From Peribacillus simplex (GTDB taxonomy: Bacteria; Bacillota; Bacilli; Bacillales; DSM-1321): DNA of 64,000 nucleotides. Positions 24,817 to 34,194 of this stretch are shown in pieces (the first letter of the stretch is position 1; the number at the start of each line of letters is the position of its first letter). Location: the NCBI RefSeq assembly GCF_001542915.1, contig NZ_LNNH01000017.1:53547-117546 (forward strand). The letters run 5' to 3'. The notes under the pieces were generated by a model. That model was given only the letters and a program-made list of their open reading frames with translations, was not told where the DNA came from and did not search any database. The position numbers were made by a program, and so were the translations under genes.

Positions 24817-25656
24817 TCAAAATTTACCGTTGCGGTAATCATCAAAGGCCTGAACGATTTCTTCCTCTGTATTCATAACAAAAGGCCCTCTCGCCACCAC
24901 AGGCTCCCCGATTGGTTCACCGGCATACAACATGACTCGCATCCTGCTGTGTGCTTCAATCTTTATCTCGCTCTCCTCAGCATCCTCTGCACGATTCATC
25001 CAGAGAACCTGCCCTTGTCTCCCAGCCGTTTGATTCGCGCCAAACACTCCTGCGCCCTCCAAAACATACAAAAAACCATTAAATGATCCCGGAAGTTGAG
25101 GAATGACCGTTGCTCCCTCCTCCAAATTCATCTCCAGCATCATGACCGGCGCTACATTTTCCGTTTCAGCGGTTTTGTCTTGGTAGGACCCTGAAAATAA
25201 CCGGATTTGAGAACCTTCGCCTTCAAAGGTCCACATATCGTTTTTCCGTAAATCTTGATATCTCGAAGGCATCATTTTTGATTTTGCCGGTAGATTCACC
25301 CATAATTGCAGCAGGCTTACAGCTTCCCCTTCTGCCGCATCCTCATTATGTTCGACACCTTGACCTGCCGTCATCCATTGAGCGTCGCCAGGATTAAGGA
25401 CCCCCTCCCCATGTTTGCTGTCATAATGATTAAGGTGGCCATCAATTAAGAAGGTGACCGTTTCGATTCCCCGATGCGGATGAATGCCGAAGACACCGCT
25501 GCGCATATAATCATGAGCCATAAGCAAAAAGGGATCATGCTCTTTCCAATCACCAGGCTCAACCACCCACGCCATCGTATGAATATCACTATTTTTTTGA
25601 AAGCTTGCGGTCCGAACATTTTTAATTCCGCGGCTAAAAACACCTTTTTTGTCCAT
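24817..25656 (-). CDS. Pirin family protein
   Basis: A 279-residue bicupin. The N-terminal cupin carries the pirin metal motif HPHRGIETVTF (about residues 56-66) with further ligands in HYDSKHGEG and EHNEDAAEGE (about 100-110). Pirins are iron-binding proteins, some with quercetin 2,3-dioxygenase activity, and often respond to quinone or oxidative stress. The frame opens 29 codons earlier, but the ATG at 25654-25656 after AAGGAGGAATGCAATA is the true-looking start. It is divergent from an HxlR regulator, and a TACT-N7-AGTA dyad lies just upstream. Confidence 0.87.
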   Translation of the reverse strand: MDKKGVFSRGIKNVRTASFQKNSDIHTMAWVVEPGDWKEHDPFLLMAHDYMRSGVFGIHPHRGIETVTFLIDGHLNHYDSKHGEGVLNPGDAQWMTAGQGVEHNEDAAEGEAVSLLQLWVNLPAKSKMMPSRYQDLRKNDMWTFEGEGSQIRLFSGSYQDKTAETENVAPVMMLEMNLEEGATVIPQLPGSFNGFLYVLEGAGVFGANQTAGRQGQVLWMNRAEDAEESEIKIEAHSRMRVMLYAGEPIGEPVVARGPFVMNTEEEIVQAFDDYRNGKF

Positions 25657-25677
25657 TATTGCATTCCTCCTTGACGT

Positions 25678-25692
25678 TACTCGCCATGAGTA
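25678..25692. promoter_or_regulatory. HxlR/YodB-type operator candidate before the pirin gene
   Basis: A perfect 15-bp dyad TACTCGCCATGAGTA, i.e. TACT-N7-AGTA, lies 22 bp upstream of the pirin start and next to the divergent HxlR gene. YodB-family operators in B. subtilis have the same TACT-N7-AGTA form as I recall. Confidence 0.55.
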
Positions 25693-25866
25693 CATTATGT
25701 AACTATTCACGACATAAATGAAGTAGGCACTATAAAGAGACATAGTTTCCTGGAAGAAACCTTCAATTCATCCACTATTGAAGCCTCCTGCATGAGTTTT
25801 GCAGTTTCAGGCCAACCGAGTTAAAATGAACTACAACATGCTGCATATGAAAGGGAGGCGCATAAA

Positions 25867-26196
25867 ATGCTCGGAAAACCGTATAATTGTAAAGTTGCCA
25901 CAACGATGGATATGATTGTAGGTAAGTGGAAAATCGCTATTTTGCTCAATTTGCTTCATAATGGAACAATGAGATTTAATGAACTTCAAAAAATGATGCC
26001 CGGTGTCACTCAAAAAATGCTCACTTCACATCTCCGTGAATTGGAGCAAGAAGGCGTCATTAAGCGGGTAACCTATCCGCAAGTCCCCCCAAAGGTTGAA
26101 TACTCAATGACCGAATACGGCAAGACGCTCCAAACCGTACTCGAAATGATGCATGAGTGGGGCGCCTCTCATTTGGCCAAAAAGCAGCAACAATAA
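25867..26196 (+). CDS. HxlR family transcriptional regulator
   Basis: A 109-residue winged-helix protein with the HxlR/DUF24 signature MIVGKWKIAILLNLL (about residues 19-33), the recognition region MRFNELQKMMPGVTQKMLT (about 40-58) and the wing EYSMTEYGKTL. A cysteine at residue 8 is in the position of the redox-sensing N-terminal Cys of YodB and related sensors of quinones and disulfide stress. It is divergent from pirin and probably represses it through the dyad at 25678-25692. The ATG follows AAGGGAGGCGC. It may be co-transcribed with the MEDS gene 31 bp downstream. Confidence 0.87.
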   Translation: MLGKPYNCKVATTMDMIVGKWKIAILLNLLHNGTMRFNELQKMMPGVTQKMLTSHLRELEQEGVIKRVTYPQVPPKVEYSMTEYGKTLQTVLEMMHEWGASHLAKKQQQ

Positions 26197-26227
26197 AAAA
26201 ACGAGTGTATGAAAGAAGGAATGAATA

Positions 26228-26776
26228 TTGAAAGATGAAAAGAGCCTTCATGTTCTATATCCTTATAACGATATGGAAAACTACATCGAACAAGTTATGA
26301 AATTCATCCAGGACGGTATCACGGCTGGTGAGTACACCATCCTTGTCGAAAATGACCGCCTATTCCCCCTTATCCACAAAGAGCTGAGCAAACGATTGAA
26401 GAACGATCAAATGAAGTTCATCCACTTTGTGAACAACTTCGATTTCTATTGTTCAAGCGGGAGTTACCATCCTCCTGCAATCGAAGAATACTTTAATAAA
26501 ATGGTCCAGCCCTATGTCGAAAACAAGATCTCTTTCCGTTCATGGGCACATGTCGAGTGGGCCACCATCGAAGAACCCCTGGACATCATTGAAGAATTCG
26601 AGAGAATAGTAGACGAAGCCGTAAACCAGCTCTCATTCCCATTGATTTGCGCCTACTCAGAACTTAAAATGCCAGCCCACCTCGAGAAAATTTTACTGGA
26701 AACACATCCCTATATTCTTATCGGCGATGAAATCATCGTCTCCGACCGCTACTTGCCGGCTCCCAGCATAAAATAG
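26228..26776 (+). CDS. MEDS (DcmR-like sensory) domain protein
   Basis: A 182-residue soluble protein consisting of a single MEDS-type domain (methanogen/methylotroph DcmR sensory domain). It is recognisable from HVLYPYNDMENYIEQVMKFI near the start, TILVENDRLFPLI (about 38-50) and the central SFRSWAHVEWATIEEP (about 98-113). MEDS domains are thought to bind hydrocarbon-derived or other small ligands in two-component or regulatory proteins, and a stand-alone domain has no known output. The start is TTG with AAGGA 7-8 nt upstream. It follows the HxlR gene closely, so shared control is possible. Confidence 0.75.
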   Translation: MKDEKSLHVLYPYNDMENYIEQVMKFIQDGITAGEYTILVENDRLFPLIHKELSKRLKNDQMKFIHFVNNFDFYCSSGSYHPPAIEEYFNKMVQPYVENKISFRSWAHVEWATIEEPLDIIEEFERIVDEAVNQLSFPLICAYSELKMPAHLEKILLETHPYILIGDEIIVSDRYLPAPSIK

Positions 26777-26814
26777 AAACCACGCCTGCGCGTGCTTTCT
26801 TCGCATAGATGCGC

Positions 26815-26935
26815 TTACTCGTGACATGGGATTGCATTACTCGCGAGTTGTGCGTTTTTTTCAGCTAATTTTTGCGATCCATCCTCCTATTCGGCGCTTT
26901 ACTCGCCAATTGCGATCCTATTCGCCCGCAGGAAA
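26815..26935. repeat. Degenerate intergenic repeat (TTACTCGC words)
   Basis: About 120 bp between the MEDS gene and the gltB terminator contain scattered copies of TTACTCGCGAGTT, TTACTCGCCAATTGCG and CTATTCGCCC. The same vocabulary builds the 21-bp tandem array at 34818-34922. No protein-coding potential is evident (60-codon ORF 26826-27008 is chance). Confidence 0.5.
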
Positions 26936-26941
26936 AAGCAA

Positions 26942-26974
26942 AAGAAGCACCATAACCATTATGGTGCTTCTTTA
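26942..26974 (-). terminator. Terminator of the gltAB operon
   Basis: A perfect 15-bp stem AAAGAAGCACCATAA / TTATGGTGCTTCTTT with loop CCA lies just after the gltB stop. Confidence 0.85.
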
Positions 26975-26977
26975 CAG

Positions 26978-28459
26978 TCAGGGCAGGACGGAGGCGCCCA
27001 TCAGGTAGCGGTCGACTTCACGTGCTGCTTCACGGCCTTCATTGATTGCCCAAACGATGAGGCTTTGGCCTCTTCTTGCATCTCCGGCAGCGAATACACC
27101 TTCGACATTCGTTTTGTAATGGCCGTAGACGGCGTCTATTTTTTGATTGACCGTTTCTACGCCGAATTGGGTCAATAGCGGTTGTTCCGTTCCTTCGAAT
27201 CCGATTGCGATGAATACGAATTGAGCCGGCCATACTTTTTCCGTTCCCGGGATTTCCTTGAAAATGTAGATTCCCTCTTCGTCTTTGATTTTTTCCATGG
27301 AGATGGTATGAAGTTCTTGAACGTTTCCATTTTCATCGGCTACGATTTTCGTTGTTTGGATTGAATATTGACGCGGGTCTGCTCCAAATTTCGCTTCCGC
27401 TTCTTCATAGGCATATTCAAGTGAAAAAACATTCGGATAAGCCGGCCACATATTATCGGAGGTACGGTTTGCCGGCAAGATCGGATGCTTCCCGAATTGG
27501 ACGACGCTTCTGCATTCTTGGCGAAGGGCAGTTGCGACACAGTCAGCTCCTGTATCTCCTCCGCCGATGACGATGACATCCTTACCCTTTGTATCTAAAA
27601 ATTGGCCGTCTTCAAAATTGGAGTCGAGCAGGCTTTTGGTCGACGTCGTCAAGTAATCCATTGCCAGGTGAATGCCCGCAGACCCGCGGCCTTCGATTTC
27701 CAGGTCCCGTTGTTTTTGGGCACCTGTGCAGAGGATGACCGCATCGTATTGCTCCTGCAGTTCCTCGGCTGAAATATCTTTTCCGACTTCTGTGTTCGTG
27801 ACGAAATCGATGCCTTCCTGCGTCAATAATTTGATCCGTCGGGCAACGACATCTTTTTCCAGCTTCATGTTCGGGATGCCGTATGTCAAAAGGCCGCCTG
27901 CACGGTCAGCTCGTTCGTAAACGGTGACGGAATGACCGGCTTGATTCAACTGATCGGCGCTCGCCAATCCTGCCGGGCCGGAACCGATGATGGCAATTTT
28001 CTTGCCGGTCCTGCTTTCGGGAATGCGAGGCGTGATCCAGCCATTTTCAAACCCTTTATCGATGATCGTCCGTTCAATGTTTTTAATGGAAACCGCAGGA
28101 TCACTGATCGCCACCGTACAAGACCCTTCACATGGAGCCGGGCAGACACGCCCGGTGAATTCAGGGAAATTGTTCGTTTTCGATAAACGGTCCAGCGCTT
28201 CTTTCCATCTGCCGCGGAATACCAAGTCATTCCATTCAGGAATCAGATTATTGATCGGGCAGCCTGTCGTGACACGGTTCAATTCCATGCCCATATGGCA
28301 GAATGGGGTAGCGCAGTCCATACACCGCGCTCCCTGTATGCTTAATTTTTCATCAGAGAAAGGAGTTGAATATTCTCTCCAATCGCTTAAACGAGTGAGA
28401 GGATTCCGGTCTTTTGGCTTTTCTCGCGGATAATCCATAAATCCTGTTGCTTTTCCCAT
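26978..28459 (-). CDS. gltB: Glutamate synthase (NADPH) small subunit
   Basis: A 493-residue NADPH:ferredoxin-type flavoprotein that feeds electrons to the large glutamate synthase subunit. N-terminal cysteine clusters for [4Fe-4S] centres are seen in [14 protein letters not shown] (about 44-57) and [12 protein letters not shown] (about 102-113). The FAD motif is [15 protein letters not shown] (about 153) and the NADPH motif is [13 protein letters not shown] (about 295). The C-terminal FAD contact is [14 protein letters not shown]. It lies 16 bp after the large subunit gene in one operon, the B. subtilis gltAB order. Full length, no anomalies. Confidence 0.95.
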   Translation of the reverse strand: MGKATGFMDYPREKPKDRNPLTRLSDWREYSTPFSDEKLSIQGARCMDCATPFCHMGMELNRVTTGCPINNLIPEWNDLVFRGRWKEALDRLSKTNNFPEFTGRVCPAPCEGSCTVAISDPAVSIKNIERTIIDKGFENGWITPRIPESRTGKKIAIIGSGPAGLASADQLNQAGHSVTVYERADRAGGLLTYGIPNMKLEKDVVARRIKLLTQEGIDFVTNTEVGKDISAEELQEQYDAVILCTGAQKQRDLEIEGRGSAGIHLAMDYLTTSTKSLLDSNFEDGQFLDTKGKDVIVIGGGDTGADCVATALRQECRSVVQFGKHPILPANRTSDNMWPAYPNVFSLEYAYEEAEAKFGADPRQYSIQTTKIVADENGNVQELHTISMEKIKDEEGIYIFKEIPGTEKVWPAQFVFIAIGFEGTEQPLLTQFGVETVNQKIDAVYGHYKTNVEGVFAAGDARRGQSLIVWAINEGREAAREVDRYLMGASVLP

Positions 28460-28475
28460 CTTTCTCTCCCCTTTC

Positions 28476-31400
28476 TTACAGCATCACTGCTTGTTTCGTG
28501 ATTTTTTTATCTTGAACGGCATTAGCTTGAAAGGCGCTCATGACCGCTTCTTCATCCGTTAATCCCGCTTGCTTCTGCTCTTCGATGCTTCTCATCATCC
28601 GTTTGTAATCCTTAGGAATGACTTTCACGAATTTCTTTGCAAAATCGTCCCAGTTCTCCAGTACATAGGAAGCTTTGGCACTCTCCGTATAATGAAGGTG
28701 GCTATGAATCATCTCTTTAACCTCGCCTGCATCATCGCCAAGCGTCTCGAACTCGATCATTTCAGCATTGCATAATGCCTTGAATTCCTCTGCATCATCA
28801 GCAAGGACATAGGCGATGCCGCCTGACATGCCCGCCGCAAAGTTCTTGCCGACATTGCCCAGGATGACTACACGTCCTCCGGTCATATACTCACAGCCAT
28901 GGTCACCGATTCCTTCAACCACGACATTGACTCCGCTGTTCCGTACCGCAAAGCGTTCCCCGGCACGTCCATTGATGTACGCCTCACCGCTTGTTGCACC
29001 ATATAAGGCGATATTCCCGGCAATGACATTGTCCCCGGCCTCGATCTGATTGCCAGCAGGTGCCGAAACAATGATTTTACCGCCGGACAGCCCTTTCCCC
29101 ACATAATCATTGGCATCGCCTGTCAAATACAGCGACATCCCTTTTGGAATGAAGGCACCGAAGCTTTGGCCCGCAGAGCCGGTAAACCGCAATGTTATCG
29201 TATCTTCAGGCAGGCCGGCTTCGCCATAACGCTTGGATACTTCGCTTCCGACAATCGTCCCGACAACGCGGTTCACGTTTGTAATCGGGAAGCTGACATC
29301 CACCGGGGCTTGATCATTCAATGCTGGCTGAACCATCGGTAAAATTTTTCGGATATCCAATGCTTCTTCGATTTTATGGTTTTGAGGAAGCTGATACGTA
29401 CGTATCCCCTCCGGTTGGAATAGAAGTGTCGTCAAGTCCAGATGCTTCGCTTTCCAATGGTTTTGTGCCCGCTCGCTCACTTGCAAAACATCCGTGCGGC
29501 CGACCATCTCCTCCAGCGTTCTAAAACCAAGCTCTGCCATCGTTTCCCGCACTTCCTCAGCGATGAAGCGCATGAAATGGACGACATGATCCGGATCTCC
29601 AGTGAACTTGCTGCGAAGCTCAGGGTTTTGGGTAGCTACCCCGACAGGGCATGTGTCCAGATGGCACGCACGCATCATGACACAGCCAAGGACCACAAGC
29701 GGCGCCGTGGCAAAGCCGAATTCTTCCGCGCCAAGGATCGCCGCCATGACCACATCGCGTCCCGTCATCAGCTTTCCATCCGTTTCGAGGACCACCCGGC
29801 TGCGCAGTCCATTCAGCATCAAGGTTTGGTGCGCTTCGGCAAGGCCCAGCTCCCAAGGAAGCCCAGTATGCTTAATGCTCGTTTTTGGTGATGCACCCGT
29901 GCCGCCATCATAGCCACTAATGACGATGACATCCGCGGCACCTTTGGCAACACCGGCCGCAATCGTGCCGACACCTGCTTTTGACACAAGCTTGACACTG
30001 ATCCTGGCATCACGATTGGCATTTTTCAAATCGTGAATCAGCTGCGCCAGGTCTTCAATCGAATAAATATCATGATGCGGAGGCGGTGAAATCAAGCCCA
30101 CACCAGGGGTGGAACCACGTACCTCTGCGACCCAAGGGTATACTTTATTCCCTGGAAGCTGGCCGCCTTCACCAGGCTTTGCGCCTTGTGCCATCTTGAT
30201 TTGGAGCTCGTCGGCATTGATGAGGTAATGACTTTTCACACCGAAACGACCGGATGCGATCTGCTTGATCCCGCTGCGGCGGTCATCACCGTTTTCATCC
30301 AAATGGTAACGGCTTGGATGCTCCCCGCCTTCACCGCTATTGCTTTTTCCGCCGAGACGGTTCATCGCAATCGCCAATGTTTCATGCGCTTCCTGGCTCA
30401 AAGAACCGAATGACATCGCCCCCGTTTTAAAACGGGTGACAATCGATTCAACGGATTCCACTTCATCGATGGAAATGCTTTGGCGATTTTGGTCGAACGA
30501 GAATAAATTCCGTAAAAAACCGAGTCTTTCTTCATTCGCCAAGTTTGAATATTTCTTAAATAATTGATAATCGCCTTTGCGGCAAGCCCATTGCAGGGTA
30601 TGGATCGTTTTCGGATTGAAGGCGTGATGTTCGCCCGTTTTTCTCCATTGAAAATCGCTTCCGCTTTCAAGGGTTTGGTCATAGGAGCCAGCAGCAGCTT
30701 TTCTATGGCGTATCAACGCTTCATCCGCGATCGTATCCAAATCGATCCCGCTAAGCTGCGAGGCCGTCCCGCTGAAATAGCGTTCGATGACTTCCGCGCC
30801 GATTCCGACCGCTTCGAAAATTTGTGCTCCGCGATAGCTTTGGATCGTGGAAATCCCCATCTTCGACATTACTTTTACGATGCCTTCCGTCACCGAGCGT
30901 ACATATTTCCTTACCGTTTCCTCGTAGCTGACGGCCAGGCTGCCTTCCAATATCGCCTGCTTATACGTTTCATAGGCAAGATACGGGTGAATCGCATCCA
31001 CGCCATATCCGATCAGGGATGCAAAATGATGGACTTCCCTTGCTTCCCCCGATTCAACGATGATGCTCACTTTCGTACGGTTCCCATGGCGGATAAGCTC
31101 CTGATGAAGGGCACTCGCAGCCAATAAGGATGGGATTGCGGCATTTTCCTCGGTCAACCCGTGATCGGATAAGATCAAAAGGCTGATGCCTTCGGAGATC
31201 GCCTGCTCCGCTTCGCGGCAGATCCGGTCGAGCTCGCTCTCCAAATCTTCTGAAAATAGCGTGTATATGACCTTGCTTTGAAATTCCGGAAACGCATTCT
31301 CTTTTATCTGCTGCATCTGAGCTGGCGTCAATACGGGTGTATCCAATTGAATGCGGCGGCTGTTCATTTTATCCGGTTTCAGCAAATCCCCTTCCGCTCC

Positions 31401-33020
31401 AAGGAATGTCATCGTGGACGTGACGATTTGTTCACGAAGCGAATCGATTGGCGGGTTGGTCACCTGTGCGAAGGATTGCTTGAAATAGTTGAATAATGAT
31501 TGGGGGCGATCGGATAACACCGCTAACGGAATGTCATTCCCCATGCTTCCCAATGGATCTTTTCCCTCGTTGATGATAGGCAATAAATATTTTTGGACAT
31601 CTTCATAGGTGTATCCGAACGCTTTTTGCCTGAATAGCAAATCACCAATTGGCTGATCCCCTGACACCGATTCTTCGTCGCTAAGTTGTACAAGCTGTTC
31701 GTCCAGCCACTGCTGATAGGGATTTTCCTGGGCCATCTCGGATTTGATTTCATCATCGGATACAATCCGCCCTTCCTCCAAATCTATTAACAGCATTCTT
31801 CCTGGGCTTAAACGATCTTTATATAGTACATTTTCAGGCTCTACATCGATCACGCCGACCTCTGAGGAGAAAATGATGTAATCATCTTTTGTCACATAAT
31901 ACCGTGCCGGCCTAAGACCATTTCGATCCAGGATGGCCCCGATTTGCTTGCCGTTCGTAAAGGAAATGGCGGTTGGACCATCCCACGGCTCCATGAGCAT
32001 GCTATGATATTCGTAAAATGCCTTCTTTTCTTTCGTCATATGCGGATTCTCCGTCCACGGCTCAGGAATGAGCATCATGGCCGCATGGGCCGGCTTACGC
32101 CCTGCAAGCACGAAGAATTCAAGGGCATTATCAAGGATGGAGGAATCACTGCCGTCTATATCCAAAATTGGCAGCACCTTTTGCAGGTCCTCTCCGAATG
32201 CTTCCGAAACAAACTGCTGTTCACGCGCCTTCATCCAATTCACATTACCTCTAAGCGTATTGATTTCGCCATTATGGATCAGATAACGGTTTGGATGCGC
32301 CCTCTCCCAGCTTGGAAAGGTATTCGTACTGAAGCGGGAATGCACTAAAGCAAAAGCCGAAACAAAAGCTTCCTGTTGAAGGTCAAGATAAAAAGCATCC
32401 ACCTGCTCCGGTGTCAACAATCCTTTGTAAACGATCGTGGCACTTGAAAGGCTGGCAAAATAAAAACGGTTTCCACGTTCACGCGCCCAGTTTTCCGCTT
32501 GCTTTCTTATAATGAACAATTTACGCTCAAACGCTAAATCATCGGATATCGTTTCACCGGCCCCGATGAATACTTGGCGGATCGTCGGACATGTCTCCTT
32601 GCCGACTTCCCCGATTTTCCCTGCATCTACAGGAACCGTTCTCCAGCCTAACAGCGTTTGGCCCTCTTGCTCGATAAATTCATTCAAGCGAGCTTCGATT
32701 TCATTCCGTTCGGCATCATCGTTTGAGAAAAAGAGCATACCTACACCATAGCGCCCTTTTGCTGGCAAATTCATTTCCGGGCATGCCAGCCTAAAATAGC
32801 TATCAGGAATCTGCACCATCAGTCCTGCGCCATCTCCCGTCAGGGGATCACTGCCTTGTCCGCCGCGATGATCCAATTGGCACAGCATCTTCAGTCCTTG
32901 TTTGACGATGTCATGTGTAGCAAGCCCTTTTATATGAGCGTATAAACCGATCCCACATGCATCATGTTCAAATTCAGGATGGTAGAGCCCTTGTGCTTTT
33001 GGTATTTGATTGTATGTCAT
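28476..33020 (-). CDS. gltA: Glutamate synthase (NADPH) large subunit
   Basis: A 1514-residue glutamate synthase alpha subunit converting 2-oxoglutarate and glutamine to two glutamates. The class II amidotransferase nucleophile is the Cys of HDACGIG (residue 22), so a propeptide of about 21 residues should be removed. The [3Fe-4S] ligands are in CVMMRACHLDTCPVG (about 1115). The C-terminal glycine-rich beta-helix (GQSFGAFIPKGMSLYLTGDA onward) is complete. The frame opens 5 codons upstream, but GGGGGCG serves the ATG at 33018-33020. It is divergent from gltC, whose product should activate it. Confidence 0.95.
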   Translation of the reverse strand: MTYNQIPKAQGLYHPEFEHDACGIGLYAHIKGLATHDIVKQGLKMLCQLDHRGGQGSDPLTGDGAGLMVQIPDSYFRLACPEMNLPAKGRYGVGMLFFSNDDAERNEIEARLNEFIEQEGQTLLGWRTVPVDAGKIGEVGKETCPTIRQVFIGAGETISDDLAFERKLFIIRKQAENWARERGNRFYFASLSSATIVYKGLLTPEQVDAFYLDLQQEAFVSAFALVHSRFSTNTFPSWERAHPNRYLIHNGEINTLRGNVNWMKAREQQFVSEAFGEDLQKVLPILDIDGSDSSILDNALEFFVLAGRKPAHAAMMLIPEPWTENPHMTKEKKAFYEYHSMLMEPWDGPTAISFTNGKQIGAILDRNGLRPARYYVTKDDYIIFSSEVGVIDVEPENVLYKDRLSPGRMLLIDLEEGRIVSDDEIKSEMAQENPYQQWLDEQLVQLSDEESVSGDQPIGDLLFRQKAFGYTYEDVQKYLLPIINEGKDPLGSMGNDIPLAVLSDRPQSLFNYFKQSFAQVTNPPIDSLREQIVTSTMTFLGAEGDLLKPDKMNSRRIQLDTPVLTPAQMQQIKENAFPEFQSKVIYTLFSEDLESELDRICREAEQAISEGISLLILSDHGLTEENAAIPSLLAASALHQELIRHGNRTKVSIIVESGEAREVHHFASLIGYGVDAIHPYLAYETYKQAILEGSLAVSYEETVRKYVRSVTEGIVKVMSKMGISTIQSYRGAQIFEAVGIGAEVIERYFSGTASQLSGIDLDTIADEALIRHRKAAAGSYDQTLESGSDFQWRKTGEHHAFNPKTIHTLQWACRKGDYQLFKKYSNLANEERLGFLRNLFSFDQNRQSISIDEVESVESIVTRFKTGAMSFGSLSQEAHETLAIAMNRLGGKSNSGEGGEHPSRYHLDENGDDRRSGIKQIASGRFGVKSHYLINADELQIKMAQGAKPGEGGQLPGNKVYPWVAEVRGSTPGVGLISPPPHHDIYSIEDLAQLIHDLKNANRDARISVKLVSKAGVGTIAAGVAKGAADVIVISGYDGGTGASPKTSIKHTGLPWELGLAEAHQTLMLNGLRSRVVLETDGKLMTGRDVVMAAILGAEEFGFATAPLVVLGCVMMRACHLDTCPVGVATQNPELRSKFTGDPDHVVHFMRFIAEEVRETMAELGFRTLEEMVGRTDVLQVSERAQNHWKAKHLDLTTLLFQPEGIRTYQLPQNHKIEEALDIRKILPMVQPALNDQAPVDVSFPITNVNRVVGTIVGSEVSKRYGEAGLPEDTITLRFTGSAGQSFGAFIPKGMSLYLTGDANDYVGKGLSGGKIIVSAPAGNQIEAGDNVIAGNIALYGATSGEAYINGRAGERFAVRNSGVNVVVEGIGDHGCEYMTGGRVVILGNVGKNFAAGMSGGIAYVLADDAEEFKALCNAEMIEFETLGDDAGEVKEMIHSHLHYTESAKASYVLENWDDFAKKFVKVIPKDYKRMMRSIEEQKQAGLTDEEAVMSAFQANAVQDKKITKQAVML

Positions 33021-33118
33021 ATTAATCGCCCCCATCGTATTCTTACACCGTTATGTCACTTACATTTTATTCTAGGTTTTCAAATCGATATAAACAATAT
33101 ATAATTAATGTATAATCT

Positions 33119-33133
33119 ATCTCAAATTGAGAT
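33119..33133. promoter_or_regulatory. GltC-type LysR operator in the gltA-gltC intergenic region
   Basis: A perfect 15-bp dyad ATCTCAAATTGAGAT contains the LysR core T-N11-A. On the minus strand its TTGAGA overlaps a possible gltA -35, with TATATA/TATATT 16-18 bp on. On the plus strand a TATAAT at 33100-33105 with TTTTCA 17 bp upstream may drive gltC. Overlapping divergent promoters match the known B. subtilis layout. Confidence 0.65.
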
Positions 33134-33154
33134 GAATACTCAGGGGATGAATAA

Positions 33155-34057
33155 ATGGAACTACGTCAATTACGTTATTTTGTTGAAGTAGCCGAAAGAG
33201 AACATGTCTCTGAGGCCGCGGAACACCTGCATATCGCACAATCTGCCATCAGCCGGCAAATTTCCAGACTGGAAGATGAGCTGGGCGTACTTTTATTTGA
33301 AAAAGTCGGCCGAAATATTCAGTTAACCCCAATTGGCAAAATATTTATGATCCATGCAAAAACGGCGATAAAGGCGATCGAATATGCTAAAGACCAAATT
33401 GAAGAATTTTTGGATCCTGAACATGGAACCATTAAAATCGGTTTCCCATCAAGCCTCTCGACCCATTTGCTGCCTACCGTCATTTCCGCCTTTAAGGATG
33501 AACAGCCCAATATCGCGTTCCACTTAAGGCAAGGGTCATACTCCTCCCTGAAGGAAGCTGTCAAGAACCGTGAAATTGGATTAGCCTTTCTCGGCCCGAT
33601 TCCGACGAACGACCCTGATATCGAAGGTCATATCTTATTCACCGAAAATATTTCTGCATTACTGCCGATCACGCATCCACTCGCTGAACGGAAAAGCCTG
33701 CGTCTAAGTGATTTAAGAAATGATCCATTCGTCTTATACCCAAAAGGATACATCCTTCATAGCATCGCGATCGAAGCATGCAAGGCCGCGGGCTTTACAC
33801 CGAACATTGCCTCGGAAGGTGAAGACATGGATTCGATAAAGGGCCTTGTATCAGCCGGAATCGGCGTAAGCCTGCTGCCTGACAGCACCTTTTATGAAGT
33901 CATCCCCAGACTGACCGTCAAGATCCCGATCGATACACCGGAGGTCAAACGGACTGTTGGCATCATCACACCGAAAAACAGGGAATTGGCCCCTTCCGAG
34001 AAGGTTTTTTACCAATTCGCCAAAAAGTTCTTCTCTGTTCTCGAGCAATATCAATGA
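33155..34057 (+). CDS. gltC: LysR-type regulator of glutamate synthase
   Basis: A 300-residue LysR-type regulator. The N-terminal winged helix contains MELRQLRYFVEVAEREHVSE and AQSAISRQISRLEDELG (about 30-46), followed by the two-lobed effector domain (KIGFPSSLSTHLLPTVI at about 92). Divergent placement from gltAB with a LysR-type dyad between them matches GltC, which activates gltAB in response to 2-oxoglutarate and glutamate. The ATG at 33155 follows AGGGGATGAATAA. The small ORF after it is separate. Confidence 0.93.
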   Translation: MELRQLRYFVEVAEREHVSEAAEHLHIAQSAISRQISRLEDELGVLLFEKVGRNIQLTPIGKIFMIHAKTAIKAIEYAKDQIEEFLDPEHGTIKIGFPSSLSTHLLPTVISAFKDEQPNIAFHLRQGSYSSLKEAVKNREIGLAFLGPIPTNDPDIEGHILFTENISALLPITHPLAERKSLRLSDLRNDPFVLYPKGYILHSIAIEACKAAGFTPNIASEGEDMDSIKGLVSAGIGVSLLPDSTFYEVIPRLTVKIPIDTPEVKRTVGIITPKNRELAPSEKVFYQFAKKFFSVLEQYQ

Positions 34058-34059
34058 TC

Positions 34060-34161
34060 ATGTCTTTTAGTCAACAAGGCCCTCCTCAGCCTGGCGGCGC
34101 TCATTCCGGATGGCCAACGGTTTACCCGAGACAACTTCCCAATCGCCCACTGTTCGAATAA
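34060..34161 (+). CDS. Candidate 33-residue Pro/Gly-rich peptide gene before CotF
   Basis: An ATG at 34060 opens a 33-residue frame (start MSFSQQGPPQPGGAHS, end RQLPNRPLFE) closed by TAA at 34159-34161, in the gap between gltC and the CotF-like gene. The Gln/Gly/Pro-rich composition resembles small spore coat or germination proteins, and the next gene is a coat protein. Against it, no clear ribosome binding site precedes the ATG, which lies only 3 nt after the gltC stop. Treat as a candidate only. Confidence 0.35.
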   Translation: MSFSQQGPPQPGGAHSGWPTVYPRQLPNRPLFE

Positions 34162-34194
34162 CGTATCAAGATTATTTGTTCAGGAGGAATTAAC

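Noticed and set aside
27039-32751. Many medium ORFs opposite glutamate synthase genes
   Set aside because: All are antisense or off-frame shadows of conserved gltA/gltB coding sequence.
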